Assembly: GCA_024403235.1 (NCBI GenBank)
Contig: JAKSSF010000002.1
Span: 1 to 64,000, forward strand
Direction of reading: 5' to 3'
DNA: 64,000 nucleotides
From: Lachnospiraceae bacterium
GTDB taxonomy: Bacteria; Bacillota; Clostridia; Lachnospirales; Lachnospiraceae
Numbering within the stretch: the stretch's first letter is position 1; the number at the start of each line of letters is the position of its first letter. Below the pieces are notes generated by a model that did no database searches, was not told where the DNA came from, and worked only from the letters and a program-made list of their open reading frames with translations. Made by a program: the position numbers and the translations under genes. Shown here one piece after another: positions 44,792 to 54,780 of the stretch.

Positions 44792-45880
44792 TTATTCGTA
44801 AATAGCGTATTGTTGCTTTATAAGCAATTCTTTTGCCAGTGTAAAGTCTTTTTGGCTATAAAATTCCATTTTCAGAGCACCTTCCTGCAATTCTCTGTTA
44901 TGGACGATACCGATATTTTTAATATTTACCTTATGATTTGCAAGTAAGGTTACTACATCTGCAAGTGCTCCGGTTTTATCTGCAATATTAATGGTACAGG
45001 TGTATTGCTTTAGAATAGGACCGCCGGATAAATCGGAAAAAGTATTTCGATAGGTTCTGGCAGAATCAAAAAATTTATAAATATCATCTCCATTTTCAAC
45101 AGTTACATAGGACTTAAATTGTTCTAATATTTCTTTTGTCTGATCCAGAAGTTTTAATAAATTTTCTTTATTTTCTATACAAATTTGTTCCCACATTTCC
45201 GGAGAAGAGGAAGCAATTCTGGTAATATCCTTAAAACCACCGGCTGCTAAAGTACATAAGGTTCCAGCTTCATCTTCGCTTGCCTTTACTACATTGACCA
45301 AGGAAGCAGCTAATACATGAGGCAAATGACTGATTGCAGCAGTAGCCATATCATGCTTGTCATAATTTAGTAAATAAGGAATGGCTCCGATATCGCGAAT
45401 CAATTTCTGGAAACAATCTATCTTATCCTGTGACACTTTGGAACCGGGAGTCAGAATATAGTAGGCATTTTCCAAAAGAGCGGCACTGGAATTTAAGAAT
45501 CCGAATCGTTCACTGCCGGCCATAGGATGTCCCCCAATAAACTGGCTTTCCAAATGTAATGCTTCGATATCCTTATGAATAGGCGCCTTTACGCTACCCA
45601 CATCGGAAAGAATGGTATCTTCCCTTAAATAGGGCAAAATAGACTTTAAATTAGCGATGTTATATTCTACGGGAGCGCACAAAAACAAATAATCGCAATC
45701 ACAGACTTCTGAAGAAAGGGTGGAATATACCTGACTGGCAACGCCCAAGTCCAAAGCGGACTGTAAGGTATCCGTATTTGGGTCATAGACCTTGATTTTC
45801 ATTTGGGGATATTGGAGTCGCAGGGCTTTCGCTAAAGAACCACCAATTAATCCTAAGCCTAAAAAGGCTGCACTAGACAT
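44792..45880 (-). CDS. tyrA: Prephenate dehydrogenase with C-terminal ACT domain
   Basis: A 362-aa enzyme. AAFLGLGLIGGSLAKALR is the NAD-binding GxGxxG; QFIGGHPMAGSERFG has the catalytic His of the TyrA family; HLPHVLAASL is a further block. Residues from about 290 (CTINIADKTGALADVVTLLANHKVNIKNIGIVHN) form an ACT domain, which probably binds tyrosine for feedback. It makes 4-hydroxyphenylpyruvate. It is first in the tyrA-aroA pair; the start lies after AGGGAG on the minus strand. Confidence 0.95.
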   Translation of the reverse strand: MSSAAFLGLGLIGGSLAKALRLQYPQMKIKVYDPNTDTLQSALDLGVASQVYSTLSSEVCDCDYLFLCAPVEYNIANLKSILPYLREDTILSDVGSVKAPIHKDIEALHLESQFIGGHPMAGSERFGFLNSSAALLENAYYILTPGSKVSQDKIDCFQKLIRDIGAIPYLLNYDKHDMATAAISHLPHVLAASLVNVVKASEDEAGTLCTLAAGGFKDITRIASSSPEMWEQICIENKENLLKLLDQTKEILEQFKSYVTVENGDDIYKFFDSARTYRNTFSDLSGGPILKQYTCTINIADKTGALADVVTLLANHKVNIKNIGIVHNRELQEGALKMEFYSQKDFTLAKELLIKQQYAIYE

Positions 45881-46053
45881 ATTTTTTCTCCCTGTTTATT
45901 TAATAAGTAATCTATTGTCATTTGAGATAAATAACAATGGATTAGAAGTTTTTAATACATACAAAACTACTATAACATTAGAAAAATAGAAAGTAAACAC
46001 ACTAAAGCGTTAAAGTGTATTATAAAAATGTTGTGTAAAATGATGAATTATAC

Positions 46054-46082
46054 TTGAAATTGTATATATAATTTAGTAAAAT
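46054..46082 (+). promoter_or_regulatory. Promoter of the EF-G-like gene
   Basis: TTGAAA (46054-46059) and TAAAAT (46077-46082) with 17 bases between. The 306-base gap 45881-46187 is AT-rich and also holds an imperfect inverted repeat (ATTGT...ACAAT, 45914-45938). I see no gene or known riboswitch in it. Confidence 0.55.
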
Positions 46083-46187
46083 ATAACCACGGTTTTGGAA
46101 AAATGAATTATAAATTAGTCAATTCTTCCAAATATCTGACTATTTTGTAAATTTTTTTCAAACAATCTAATTTATCGGAGGTATTGT

Positions 46188-48281
46188 ATGAACATTTATA
46201 CAACAGACAAGATTCGTAATGTAGTTTTATTGGGTCATGGTGGAGCAGGAAAGACTTCTTTGGCAGAAGCATTTGGCTATTTAGCAGGTTTGACTTCTCG
46301 TATGGGAAAGGTTTCAGACGGAAATACCATTAGTGATTATGGAAAAGAAGAGCAGAAGAGAAAGATTTCTATCTCTACCTCCGTTATTCCGTTAGAATGG
46401 GAAGGCTGTAAGATTAATATTTTAGATACACCCGGTTTCTTCGATTTTGTTGGTGAAGTAGAAGAAGCAGCTGCTACAGCAGACGCAGCGATTATTGTAG
46501 TTTCCGGTAAATCCGGTGTAGAAGTAGGTACGCAGAAAGCATGGGAATTATGTGAAAGATTTAATCTTCCAAGAATGATTTTCGTATCTGATATGGATGT
46601 AGATAATGCTTCCTTCCGTCAGGTAGTGGAAGATATGACTACTTTATATGGAAAGAAAATGGCACCTTTCCATTTACCAATTCGTGAAAATGAAAAATTT
46701 GTAGGCTATGTAAATGTTATTACTGAAACCGGTAATCGTTGGGAAGGCAAAGAAGTTGTAGAATGTGACGTGCCTGATTACAGCAAACCAAATTTAGAGT
46801 CTTATAGAGAGTCTTTAATGGAAGCAGTTGCTGAAACCAGTGAAGAATTTATGGAACGCTATTTCGGTGGTGAAGAATTCTCAGATGCAGAAATTCGTTC
46901 CGCTCTTCGTACCAACATTATGGAGTGCTCTATTGTACCTATGACAATGGGTAGTAGCATTCTTTGCCAGGGTATGTATACCTTATTAGATGACATTGTA
47001 AAATATTTCCCAAGTCCGGATCACAGAAAACTTGCAGGTATTTCCTTAAAGAATAATGAAATTTTTGAAGCAAACTATGATTTCTCCAAGGCTAAATCTG
47101 CTTATATTTGGAAAACCATCGTGGATCCGTTTATTGGAAAATATTCTTTAATTAAAGTGAATTCCGGTGTATTAAAGACAGATGATTTATTATATAACGC
47201 TGATAAGGACATTGAAGAAAAAATCGGTAAAATTTATGTATTACAGGGAAACAAACCGATTGAAGTAAAAGAATTACATGCTGGTGATATCGGAGCTTTA
47301 GCAAAATTAACTGCTGCCAGAACCGGAAATACTCTATCTACGAAGACAAATACTATCCAGTATGGTAAGACAGAGATTTCTGTTCCTTATACATACAAGA
47401 GATATAAACCTGTAAATAAGGGTGATATTGATAAGATTGCACAGGCATTACAGAAGATTACTCACGAAGATACCACCTTAAAGGTTGTAAATGATGGTGA
47501 AAACAGACAGACCTTATTATATGGTATCGGCGATATGCATTTGGATGTGATTGCCAGCAGATTGCTGAATGAATACAAAGTTGAAATCGAACTTTCTAAA
47601 CCTAAGGTTGCTTATAAAGAGACCATTAAGAAAAAATCTGATGTGGAATACAAATATAAGAAACAGTCCGGTGGACATGGTCAGTATGGTCATGTAAAGA
47701 TGACCTTCGAACCTTCTGGCGATGTAGAAAATCCTTATGTATTCGAGCAGATCGTTGTTGGTGGTGCAGTTCCTAAGAACTACTTCCCTGCAGTAGAAAA
47801 AGGTTTGCAGGAATCTGTGGTGAAAGGGCCTTTGGCTGCTTATCCTGTAGTTGGTATTAAGGCTGTATTGTACGATGGTTCTTATCATCCCGTAGATTCT
47901 TCTGAAATGGCATTTAAGATGGCTACTATTCAAGCATTTAAGAAGGGTGTAATGGATGCTTCTCCAATTTTATTGGAGCCCATTTCTTCCTTAAAGGTTA
48001 CTGTTCCGGATAGTTATACCGGTGATGTAATGGGTGATTTGAATAAGCGTCGTGGTCGTGTTCTTGGTATGACACCTGTAGCCGGTGGCAAACAGATTAT
48101 TGAAGCAGAAATTCCTACTTCCAGTCTGTATGGCTACTGTACAGATCTTCGTTCTATGACCGGTGGTCGTGGAGAATATGCTTATGAATTTGTTAGATAT
48201 GAGCAGGCTCCTTCAGACATTCAGGAAAAAGAAGTGGCTGCAAGAGCAGAAGCAGTTGCAGAAGGCAATGTAGAAGAATAA
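46188..48281 (+). CDS. Elongation factor G-like GTPase (EF-G paralogue)
   Basis: A 697-aa protein with the full EF-G layout. G1 is GHGGAGKTSL and G3 DTPGFFDFVGEVEEA, where true EF-G has DTPGHVDF. The G4 site reads SDMD instead of NKMD. The C-terminal domains contain GGHGQYGHVKM and SLYGYCTDLRSMTGGRGEYAYEF. These differences mark the EF-G-like branch, not the main fusA. Its task is unclear; ribosome recycling, rescue or a condition-specific translation factor are options. It is monocistronic, with a terminator after it. Confidence 0.88.
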   Translation: MNIYTTDKIRNVVLLGHGGAGKTSLAEAFGYLAGLTSRMGKVSDGNTISDYGKEEQKRKISISTSVIPLEWEGCKINILDTPGFFDFVGEVEEAAATADAAIIVVSGKSGVEVGTQKAWELCERFNLPRMIFVSDMDVDNASFRQVVEDMTTLYGKKMAPFHLPIRENEKFVGYVNVITETGNRWEGKEVVECDVPDYSKPNLESYRESLMEAVAETSEEFMERYFGGEEFSDAEIRSALRTNIMECSIVPMTMGSSILCQGMYTLLDDIVKYFPSPDHRKLAGISLKNNEIFEANYDFSKAKSAYIWKTIVDPFIGKYSLIKVNSGVLKTDDLLYNADKDIEEKIGKIYVLQGNKPIEVKELHAGDIGALAKLTAARTGNTLSTKTNTIQYGKTEISVPYTYKRYKPVNKGDIDKIAQALQKITHEDTTLKVVNDGENRQTLLYGIGDMHLDVIASRLLNEYKVEIELSKPKVAYKETIKKKSDVEYKYKKQSGGHGQYGHVKMTFEPSGDVENPYVFEQIVVGGAVPKNYFPAVEKGLQESVVKGPLAAYPVVGIKAVLYDGSYHPVDSSEMAFKMATIQAFKKGVMDASPILLEPISSLKVTVPDSYTGDVMGDLNKRRGRVLGMTPVAGGKQIIEAEIPTSSLYGYCTDLRSMTGGRGEYAYEFVRYEQAPSDIQEKEVAARAEAVAEGNVEE

Positions 48282-48296
48282 AGCATAATGTATGGT

Positions 48297-48330
48297 ACAA
48301 TCCCCGTATGACAAATGCGGGGATTGTTTT
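48297..48330 (+). terminator. Rho-independent terminator after the EF-G-like gene
   Basis: ACAATCCCCG and CGGGGATTGT form a perfect 10-base stem, followed by TTTT. Confidence 0.88.
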
Positions 48331-48382
48331 ATGAAAAGAAAATAATCAAGCAATATTTTGCTTGCAGTAATATGAGGCAATT

Positions 48383-48829
48383 ATGAAAAACAATAAAATA
48401 AATAAAGAAGAAACTTTAGAAAAATTCAGCAAATTAATGGATATTGTAGAAAGTCTCCGTGGGGAAAATGGCTGCCCTTGGGATAAGAAGCAAACTCATA
48501 GTTCTTTGAAAGGTAGTTTACTGGAAGAAGCTAAAGAAGCAACAGAAGCAATTCAGATATGGGAAGAACGGCAGGATATAGATCCCCTTGTGGAAGAACT
48601 GGGAGATGTTTTATTTCATATTCTTTTACATAGCCAAATTGGAAAAGAAGAAGGTAGTTTTGAACTTGCGGATGTGATTGATGCTATTTCTTTTAAAATG
48701 GTGCATAGACATCCACATGTTTTTGACAGGGAAAACTATGAAAAGGAAACCGTTCATAAAACCTGGGCAGAGTTAAAAGCAGAGGAAAAAGCATTAAAAG
48801 AGCAAAGAAAATCCTTTGAAAAAGAATAG
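48383..48829 (+). CDS. mazG: MazG-type nucleotide pyrophosphohydrolase
   Basis: A 148-aa single-domain form. RGENGCPWDKKQTHSSLKGSLLEEAKEA, LVEELGDVLFHILLH and FKMVHRHPHVF are MazG signatures; the paired EExxE and ELGD residues bind Mg. It hydrolyses NTPs to NMP and PPi and may clear damaged nucleotides or lower stringent-response levels. E. coli MazG has two such domains; one copy is normal in many clostridia. Confidence 0.92.
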   Translation: MKNNKINKEETLEKFSKLMDIVESLRGENGCPWDKKQTHSSLKGSLLEEAKEATEAIQIWEERQDIDPLVEELGDVLFHILLHSQIGKEEGSFELADVIDAISFKMVHRHPHVFDRENYEKETVHKTWAELKAEEKALKEQRKSFEKE

Positions 48830-48882
48830 AAGAATTCCCTAAGAAAAAGTTTTAGGAAAGATTTAGGAATAGCAAGCATTTC

Positions 48883-48912
48883 TTGACAGAAACAGGAGAA
48901 TTCGTTTAGAAT
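48883..48912 (+). promoter_or_regulatory. Promoter of leuS
   Basis: TTGACA (48883-48888) and TAGAAT (48907-48912) with 18 bases between. The leader of about 75 bases is too short for a T-box. Confidence 0.65.
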
Positions 48913-48994
48913 ATTTTGTGACTATGTAAACATGGGATATCATGTATTTCATATAAAACAAAAAAGAGAAAACAAAGAAAGACAGGTATGAAAA

Positions 48995-51409
48995 ATGGCA
49001 GAAGTTTATAACCACCACGAGGTGGAACAGAAATGGCAGGCTGTTTGGGATAATGAAAAAGCATTTGCTACTTCTGATGATTACTCAAAACCCAAATATT
49101 ATGCATTGGTAGAATTCCCATACCCTTCAGGACAGGGACTTCATGTGGGTCATCCAAGACCATATACAGCATTGGATATTGTTGCTAGAAAGAGAAGAAT
49201 GCAGGGTTACAATGTATTATATCCTATGGGATGGGATGCATTCGGTCTTCCAACAGAAAACTATGCGATTAAAAACCATATCCATCCAAAGATTGTAACC
49301 AAAAACAATGTACAGCGTTTCAAAAATCAGTTACATTCCTTGGGGTATTCTTTTGACTGGGATAGAGAAGTAAATACTACAGATCCAAATTATTACAAAT
49401 GGACTCAGTGGATTTTCTTGAAATTATTTAAGGCAGGTCTGGCATATAAATCAGAAATGCCTATCAACTGGTGTACTTCTTGTAAGGTTGGTTTAGCAAA
49501 CGAGGAAGTAGTAAACGGTGTTTGTGAGCGTTGCGGTTCAGAGGTTGTTCGTAGAGTAAAGAGCCAGTGGATGTTAAAAATTACCGAATATGCAGATAAA
49601 TTGATCCAAGGCTTAGACGGCGTAGACTATGTAGAACGTGTTAAGGTTTCACAGAAAAACTGGATTGGTAAGAGCCAGGGTGCAGAAGTAGATTTTTCCA
49701 TTAAAGGAAAAGAAGAAAAACTTCGTATTTATACCACCAGACCAGATACTTTATTTGGTGTTACTTATATGGTTGTTTCTCCGGAACATCCAATGATTGA
49801 TAAATATCAGTCTGAAATCAAAAACTTTGATGAAATCGTAGCTTATCGTGAGATGGCTAGTAAAAAATCTGATTTTGAGCGTACTGAATTGGCAAAGGAT
49901 AAAACCGGTGTTGCCATTGACGGTTTAACTGCCATTAATCCTGTGAACGGAAAAGAAATTCCAATCTGGATTTCTGATTATGTACTTATGACCTATGGTA
50001 CAGGTGCTATTATGGCGGTACCTGCTCATGACGAAAGAGACTGGGAATTTGCAAAGAAGTTCGGACTTCCGATTATTGAAGTAGTTGCAGGTTCTGAAGT
50101 AGATGTAAACGAAGCTGTTTACACAGATGTGGCTACCGGAACTTTGGTAAATTCCGATTTCTTAGATGGACTTTCTGTTGCAGATGCGAAAGCAAAGATT
50201 ACTGAATTCTTAGTAGAAAAAGGCATTGGTAATGCAAAGACCAATTTCAAATTAAGAGACTGGGTATTCTCCAGACAGCGTTACTGGGGCGAGCCTATTC
50301 CCATTGTAAAATGTAAAAAATGTGGATTTGTGCCTATAGATGAGAGTTTGTTACCTTTGGAATTACCTGAGGTAGATAGTTATATGCCTACAGACAACGG
50401 AGAATCTCCTTTGGCTGCTATGACTGATTGGGTCAACACTACTTGCCCTTGCTGTGGTGGACCTGCACAGAGAGAAACGGATACCATGCCTCAGTGGGCC
50501 GGTTCTTCCTGGTATTTCTTAAGATATACAGATCCCAATAACAGTGAAGCGCTTGCAAGCAAGGAAGCTTTGGAATATTGGATGCCTGTAGATTGGTATA
50601 ACGGTGGTATGGAACATACAACCTTGCATTTGCTATATTCCAGATTCTGGCATAAGTTCTTATATGATGAGAAGGTAGTTCCTTGTCCGGAACCTTACCA
50701 GAAGAGAACCTCTCACGGTATGATCTTAGGCTCTAACGGTGAGAAAATGTCTAAATCCAGAGGCAATGTAGTCAATCCCGATGACATCGTAAGAGATTTT
50801 GGTGCAGATACCTTAAGAACCTATGAAATGTTCATTGGTGCTTTCGATTTAAGTGCTTCCTGGTCAGAGGATGGTGTAAAAGGTTGTCGTCGTTTCTTGG
50901 ATCGTGTATGGAAATTGCAGGATCTTTTAGTGGATGTCGAAGGCTATTCTGCTGATATGGAAACCAAGATGCACCAGACGATTAAAAAAGTAAGTAATGA
51001 TTTTGAAAACTTAAAATATAACACTGCTATTGCAGCAATGATGTCCTTAATCAATGACTTCTATAAGAAAAATGCGGTAACAAAGGGTGAGTTCAAAACA
51101 CTTTTGACCTTGTTAAATCCTGTTGCGCCTCATATTACAGAAGAATTGTGGGAGATTTGCCAGTATGGCGGTAGAGTATACCAGACCATTTGGCCATTGT
51201 ATGATGAAGCAAAGACTGTAGAATCTACTGTAGAAATTGCAGTACAGATGAATGGTAAAACCAAAACAGTTGTGAAGCTTTCGAAAGATGTTGATAAAGA
51301 TACTGCTATTGCAGCCGGTAAGGAAGCGTTAGGAGATAAATTACAGGGCACTATTGTAAAAGAAATCTATGTACCCGGTAGAATCATCAATATCGTTGTA
51401 AAACCTTAA
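48995..51409 (+). CDS. leuS: Leucyl-tRNA synthetase
   Basis: An 804-aa class I enzyme. H50-VGH in [20 protein letters not shown] and K584-MSKS are the ATP-binding signatures. The editing domain lies between them, with [14 protein letters not shown] and [15 protein letters not shown] zinc-binding [22 protein letters not shown] block is present. It charges tRNA-Leu and removes mischarged residues. It stands alone between its own promoter and a terminator. Confidence 0.97.
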   Translation: MAEVYNHHEVEQKWQAVWDNEKAFATSDDYSKPKYYALVEFPYPSGQGLHVGHPRPYTALDIVARKRRMQGYNVLYPMGWDAFGLPTENYAIKNHIHPKIVTKNNVQRFKNQLHSLGYSFDWDREVNTTDPNYYKWTQWIFLKLFKAGLAYKSEMPINWCTSCKVGLANEEVVNGVCERCGSEVVRRVKSQWMLKITEYADKLIQGLDGVDYVERVKVSQKNWIGKSQGAEVDFSIKGKEEKLRIYTTRPDTLFGVTYMVVSPEHPMIDKYQSEIKNFDEIVAYREMASKKSDFERTELAKDKTGVAIDGLTAINPVNGKEIPIWISDYVLMTYGTGAIMAVPAHDERDWEFAKKFGLPIIEVVAGSEVDVNEAVYTDVATGTLVNSDFLDGLSVADAKAKITEFLVEKGIGNAKTNFKLRDWVFSRQRYWGEPIPIVKCKKCGFVPIDESLLPLELPEVDSYMPTDNGESPLAAMTDWVNTTCPCCGGPAQRETDTMPQWAGSSWYFLRYTDPNNSEALASKEALEYWMPVDWYNGGMEHTTLHLLYSRFWHKFLYDEKVVPCPEPYQKRTSHGMILGSNGEKMSKSRGNVVNPDDIVRDFGADTLRTYEMFIGAFDLSASWSEDGVKGCRRFLDRVWKLQDLLVDVEGYSADMETKMHQTIKKVSNDFENLKYNTAIAAMMSLINDFYKKNAVTKGEFKTLLTLLNPVAPHITEELWEICQYGGRVYQTIWPLYDEAKTVESTVEIAVQMNGKTKTVVKLSKDVDKDTAIAAGKEALGDKLQGTIVKEIYVPGRIINIVVKP

Positions 51410-51422
51410 TAAATATTCATTT

Positions 51423-51449
51423 ACGGTGGGGACTTCCCACCGTATTTTG
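51423..51449 (+). terminator. Terminator after leuS
   Basis: ACGGTGGG pairs with CCCACCGT around a short loop; the T-run is short (TATTTTG). Confidence 0.7.
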
Positions 51450-51471
51450 ACAGAAAGGAAAGGATACATTC

Positions 51472-52185
51472 ATGGAACTGAAGAACTTAGCAAAAGAATT
51501 ATCTTCTAATTCTTATCCCGGTAGAGGAATTGTAATTGGAAAATCAAAGGATGGTACAAAAGCCATTACTGCTTATTTTATTATGGGTAGAAGTGTAAAT
51601 AGCCGTAATCGTGTTTTTGTGGAAGAGGGAGCTGGCATTCGTACCCAGGCCTTTGATCCCAGTAAATTGACAGATCCGTCTTTGATTATTTATGCACCTG
51701 TTCGTGTACTTAATAATAAAACCATTGTCACAAACGGAGACCAAACAGATACTATTTATGACGGCATGGCAGAGGGAAAAACTTTTGAACAGTCCTTACG
51801 AGTTCGTGAATTTGAACCCGATGGACCAAACTTTACCCCGCGTATTTCCGGTATCATGAAAATAGAAAATGGAACCTACAATTATGCAATGTCTATTTTG
51901 AAAAGCAATAATGGTAATCCTGCAGCTTGCAATCGTTATACTTTTGCTTATGAAAATCCTGTAGCAGGGGAAGGTCATTTTATTCATACCTATATGCAGG
52001 ATGGTAATCCCTTACCAAGCTTTGAAGGAGAACCTAAATGGGTAGAGATAGATGGTGATATTGATACTTTTACCAATATACTTTGGACAAACTTAAATGA
52101 AGAAAATAAAGTTTCATTATTTGTTCGCTTTATCGATATTGCTACCGGTGAAACGGAAACCAGAATTGTAAATAAAAACGAGTAG
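51472..52185 (+). CDS. purO: IMP cyclohydrolase, PurO-like
   Basis: A 237-aa protein. SYPGRGIVIGKSKDG, FIMGRSVNSRNRVFVEE, TNGDQTDTIYDG, FEPDGPNFTPRISG and LPSFEGEPKWV are the conserved blocks of the PurO-type family, first known from archaea. It closes the ring of FAICAR to give IMP. The next gene supplies the preceding step, so together they replace bifunctional PurH. GAAAGGAAAGG is the RBS; the two genes are 10 bases apart. Confidence 0.9.
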   Translation: MELKNLAKELSSNSYPGRGIVIGKSKDGTKAITAYFIMGRSVNSRNRVFVEEGAGIRTQAFDPSKLTDPSLIIYAPVRVLNNKTIVTNGDQTDTIYDGMAEGKTFEQSLRVREFEPDGPNFTPRISGIMKIENGTYNYAMSILKSNNGNPAACNRYTFAYENPVAGEGHFIHTYMQDGNPLPSFEGEPKWVEIDGDIDTFTNILWTNLNEENKVSLFVRFIDIATGETETRIVNKNE

Positions 52186-52195
52186 GAGACAGGCA

Positions 52196-53374
52196 ATGAA
52201 AGAATTAGAACTGAAATATGGATGTAATCCCAATCAAAAACCGGCAAAGATTTTAATGAATGGAGAAGGCGAACTTCCCATCAAGGTTTTGTGTGGTAAA
52301 CCGGGATATATTAACTTTTTAGATGCCTTTAACGGGTGGCAGCTTGTGAAAGAATTGAAACAGGCTACAGGTCTTCCGGCAGCAACAAGCTTTAAGCATG
52401 TAAGTCCTGCAGGTGCTGCAGTTGGCTTACCATTAACAGATACTTTGGCAAAAATTTATTGGGTAGATGATTTGGGAGAATTGTCTCCGTTGGCTTGTGC
52501 TTACGCAAGAGCCAGAGGTGCAGATCGTATGTCTTCCTTTGGGGATTTCATTGCTTTATCCGATGTTTGTGATGTTTCTACTGCAAAGATTATCAAAAGA
52601 GAGGTTTCTGATGGTGTAATCGCACCGGGATACGAACCGGAAGCATTGGAACTTTTGAAAGAAAAGAAAAAAGGGAATTATAACATAATTGAAATAGATC
52701 CTAATTATGTACCTGCGCCAATCGAGCATAAGGAAGTATTTGGTATTACCTTTGAACAGGGCAGAAACGAATTGCCAATCAACACAAAGTTGTTAAGTAA
52801 TGTGGTAACAGAGAATAAAGAACTGTCTGAGGCTGCTAAAATTGACTTGATGATTTCTCTGATTACCTTAAAATATACCCAGTCTAATTCTGTTTGCTTT
52901 GTCAAGGACGGACAGGCAATCGGTATTGGTGCAGGACAACAGTCTCGTGTACACTGTACCAGATTAGCAGGCTCTAAGGCTGATAACTGGTGGCTTCGTC
53001 AGAACCCAAAGGTTATGAATCTTCCGTTCTTAGAGAAAATTGGAAGAGCAGATCGAGACAATGCCATTGACAATTACATTGGCGATGAATATATGGATGT
53101 TTTGGCAGAGGGAGCTTGGCAGAGAGTCTTCTCCGAGAAACCGGAGGTATTTACTGCAGAAGAAAAGCGTGCCTGGTTAGACCAATTACAAGGGGTAGCC
53201 CTTGGTTCAGATGCCTTCTTCCCATTCAGCGACAATATTGAAAGAGCAAAGAAGAGCGGTGTAGCCTATATCGCACAGCCCGGTGGCTCTGTTCGTGATG
53301 ATGCCGTTATTGAATGCTGTAACAAGTACAATATGGCTATGGCATTTACCGGCATTCGGTTGTTCCATCATTAA
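52196..53374 (+). CDS. AICAR formyltransferase (single-domain PurH-type)
   Basis: A 392-aa protein matching only the transformylase half of PurH: LKYGCNPNQKPAKI, ATSFKHVSPAGAAVG with the catalytic Lys-His pair, SVCFVKDGQAIGIGAGQQSRVHCTRLAG and SDAFFPFSDNIERAKKSGV. It transfers a formyl group from 10-formyl-THF to AICAR. The IMP cyclohydrolase half of PurH is missing and the PurO-like gene upstream fills that step. Confidence 0.92.
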   Translation: MKELELKYGCNPNQKPAKILMNGEGELPIKVLCGKPGYINFLDAFNGWQLVKELKQATGLPAATSFKHVSPAGAAVGLPLTDTLAKIYWVDDLGELSPLACAYARARGADRMSSFGDFIALSDVCDVSTAKIIKREVSDGVIAPGYEPEALELLKEKKKGNYNIIEIDPNYVPAPIEHKEVFGITFEQGRNELPINTKLLSNVVTENKELSEAAKIDLMISLITLKYTQSNSVCFVKDGQAIGIGAGQQSRVHCTRLAGSKADNWWLRQNPKVMNLPFLEKIGRADRDNAIDNYIGDEYMDVLAEGAWQRVFSEKPEVFTAEEKRAWLDQLQGVALGSDAFFPFSDNIERAKKSGVAYIAQPGGSVRDDAVIECCNKYNMAMAFTGIRLFHH

Positions 53375-53426
53375 AAAATTATAGAATATTATAATTAATA
53401 ATAAGGATTATTAGGAGAATTGTAAG

Positions 53427-54521
53427 ATGAAAAAAGCTTATATGCTTTTATTAATCAGCAGCATGTTGTTATTGTTGCTTGCCGGATGTGGTGGGAGTAC
53501 TAATGTGAATGAGGCAGAACCGACCATTCCGGATTTAAAAGGAACCTATAAACAGACTAATTCCAATAGCGAGGATGCATATCAGATAGCTGCTATTGAT
53601 GAAGATACCATTACAATTTATTGGTATACCGAAAATGATCAGGTTACTGCTTTATATTGGAGTGGAACTTTTGAAGCACCTACAACAGATGGCGAATACA
53701 GTTGGGAATCACAGAATTATCATGATGTAACAGAATATGATCTTCTTGCGTCCGGGGATGATACAAAAACAATTAATTATGATAATGGTGAAATTAGCTA
53801 TGATGTATCTATGATGGGAGTTACTACTAAGGTTATTTTAGCAAAGGACGAATCTGTTAAGGTATCAACTCAGAAGTCTGGATCAAATGGAGAAACAGCT
53901 AATGAAGCAACCGCAAGTGAGGGGGATTCTGCCGGTGAGACAGTTGAAGAGGTAGCAAAACAGTTGGATATTACTGCAAAGCCTACCCAAGATGGACAAA
54001 TTGCTGTTTTTATAACAAACAATAGTAAAACAATTATTGATGAGTTAGATGTTAAGATAAATTACCTTGATTCCAACAAAATGGTTATTGATCAGGATGA
54101 AGACGGCCATGACATGATTCTCCCGGGGTATACAGTTGTATCCAAGATGGCTATTCCTTCTGTAGAGTTTGCTGATTCCCAGATTGAATATAATATTGAA
54201 CTTGGTGTGAACCGTGGCTATATAAATCATTCGGAGAATGTGGAAATAGCATCAAATCCGGGTGATGGGTGCGTTATAGTTCAGATTACTAACAATTCCG
54301 ATGTGAAAATTGATGAAATCGAATATGATGTTGTTCTTTTCAAGGGAGAAGATGTAGTGACAATTATGTATCCGGAGGATGTCTATGATTTAGATGCTGG
54401 TCAGAGTACAACTGAGAAAGTAGATTTATATAGTAGCAAAACCTTTGAAAACTTTACATATGAGAAAGATTATGATCGAATTGAGGTATATTTAAATCAA
54501 GCCCATACATTTGGATATTAA
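53427..54521 (+). CDS. Lipoprotein of unknown function
   Basis: A 364-aa lipoprotein: MKKAYMLLLISSMLLLLLAG-C has a clear lipobox (LAGC), so it is anchored outside the membrane. After a Thr/Gly/Ser/Glu-rich linker (about 150-178) two related beta-rich segments follow (ITAKPTQDGQIAVFITNNSK and GDGCVIVQITNNSD), looking like tandem Ig-like domains of FxxxITNNS type. The function is unknown. It begins the second accessory block; AGGAGA is the RBS and a strong terminator follows. Confidence 0.75.
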   Translation: MKKAYMLLLISSMLLLLLAGCGGSTNVNEAEPTIPDLKGTYKQTNSNSEDAYQIAAIDEDTITIYWYTENDQVTALYWSGTFEAPTTDGEYSWESQNYHDVTEYDLLASGDDTKTINYDNGEISYDVSMMGVTTKVILAKDESVKVSTQKSGSNGETANEATASEGDSAGETVEEVAKQLDITAKPTQDGQIAVFITNNSKTIIDELDVKINYLDSNKMVIDQDEDGHDMILPGYTVVSKMAIPSVEFADSQIEYNIELGVNRGYINHSENVEIASNPGDGCVIVQITNNSDVKIDEIEYDVVLFKGEDVVTIMYPEDVYDLDAGQSTTEKVDLYSSKTFENFTYEKDYDRIEVYLNQAHTFGY

Positions 54522-54689
54522 GGAAAGCGGGGATTTTTTCCGGCATTGGATTTTTAGTAGCTGATAAAAGAATAAAAAGATTGGTTCAATAGTAATTTGA
54601 AACGGTGCGGCTTGAAAATATGGTTGCTTATTTGTATACTTAATAAGTGGATATTGTTGTGCCATGCGTGATATATATTTTTTTTTTGG

Positions 54690-54718
54690 CGGTACAGAAA
54701 TTCTGTACCGTTTTTTAT
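54690..54718 (+). terminator. Rho-independent terminator after the lipoprotein gene
   Basis: CGGTACAGAA and TTCTGTACCG form a 10-base perfect stem around one base (effective loop a few bases), with T-runs on both sides. The rest of 54522-54768 shows no gene. Confidence 0.85.
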
Positions 54719-54780
54719 TTATATAAGTTGTATATATCCTTTGCACAAAATTAAGTATACATATTGAGATGAGGTTCAAA

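Noticed and set aside
46010..46030. ACACT...AGTGT inverted repeat upstream of the EF-G-like gene
   Set aside because: Only five bases per arm in AT-rich sequence; likely by chance.
48913..48994. T-box riboswitch in front of leuS
   Set aside because: The leader is only about 80 bases and lacks the conserved T-box sequence and specifier stem.
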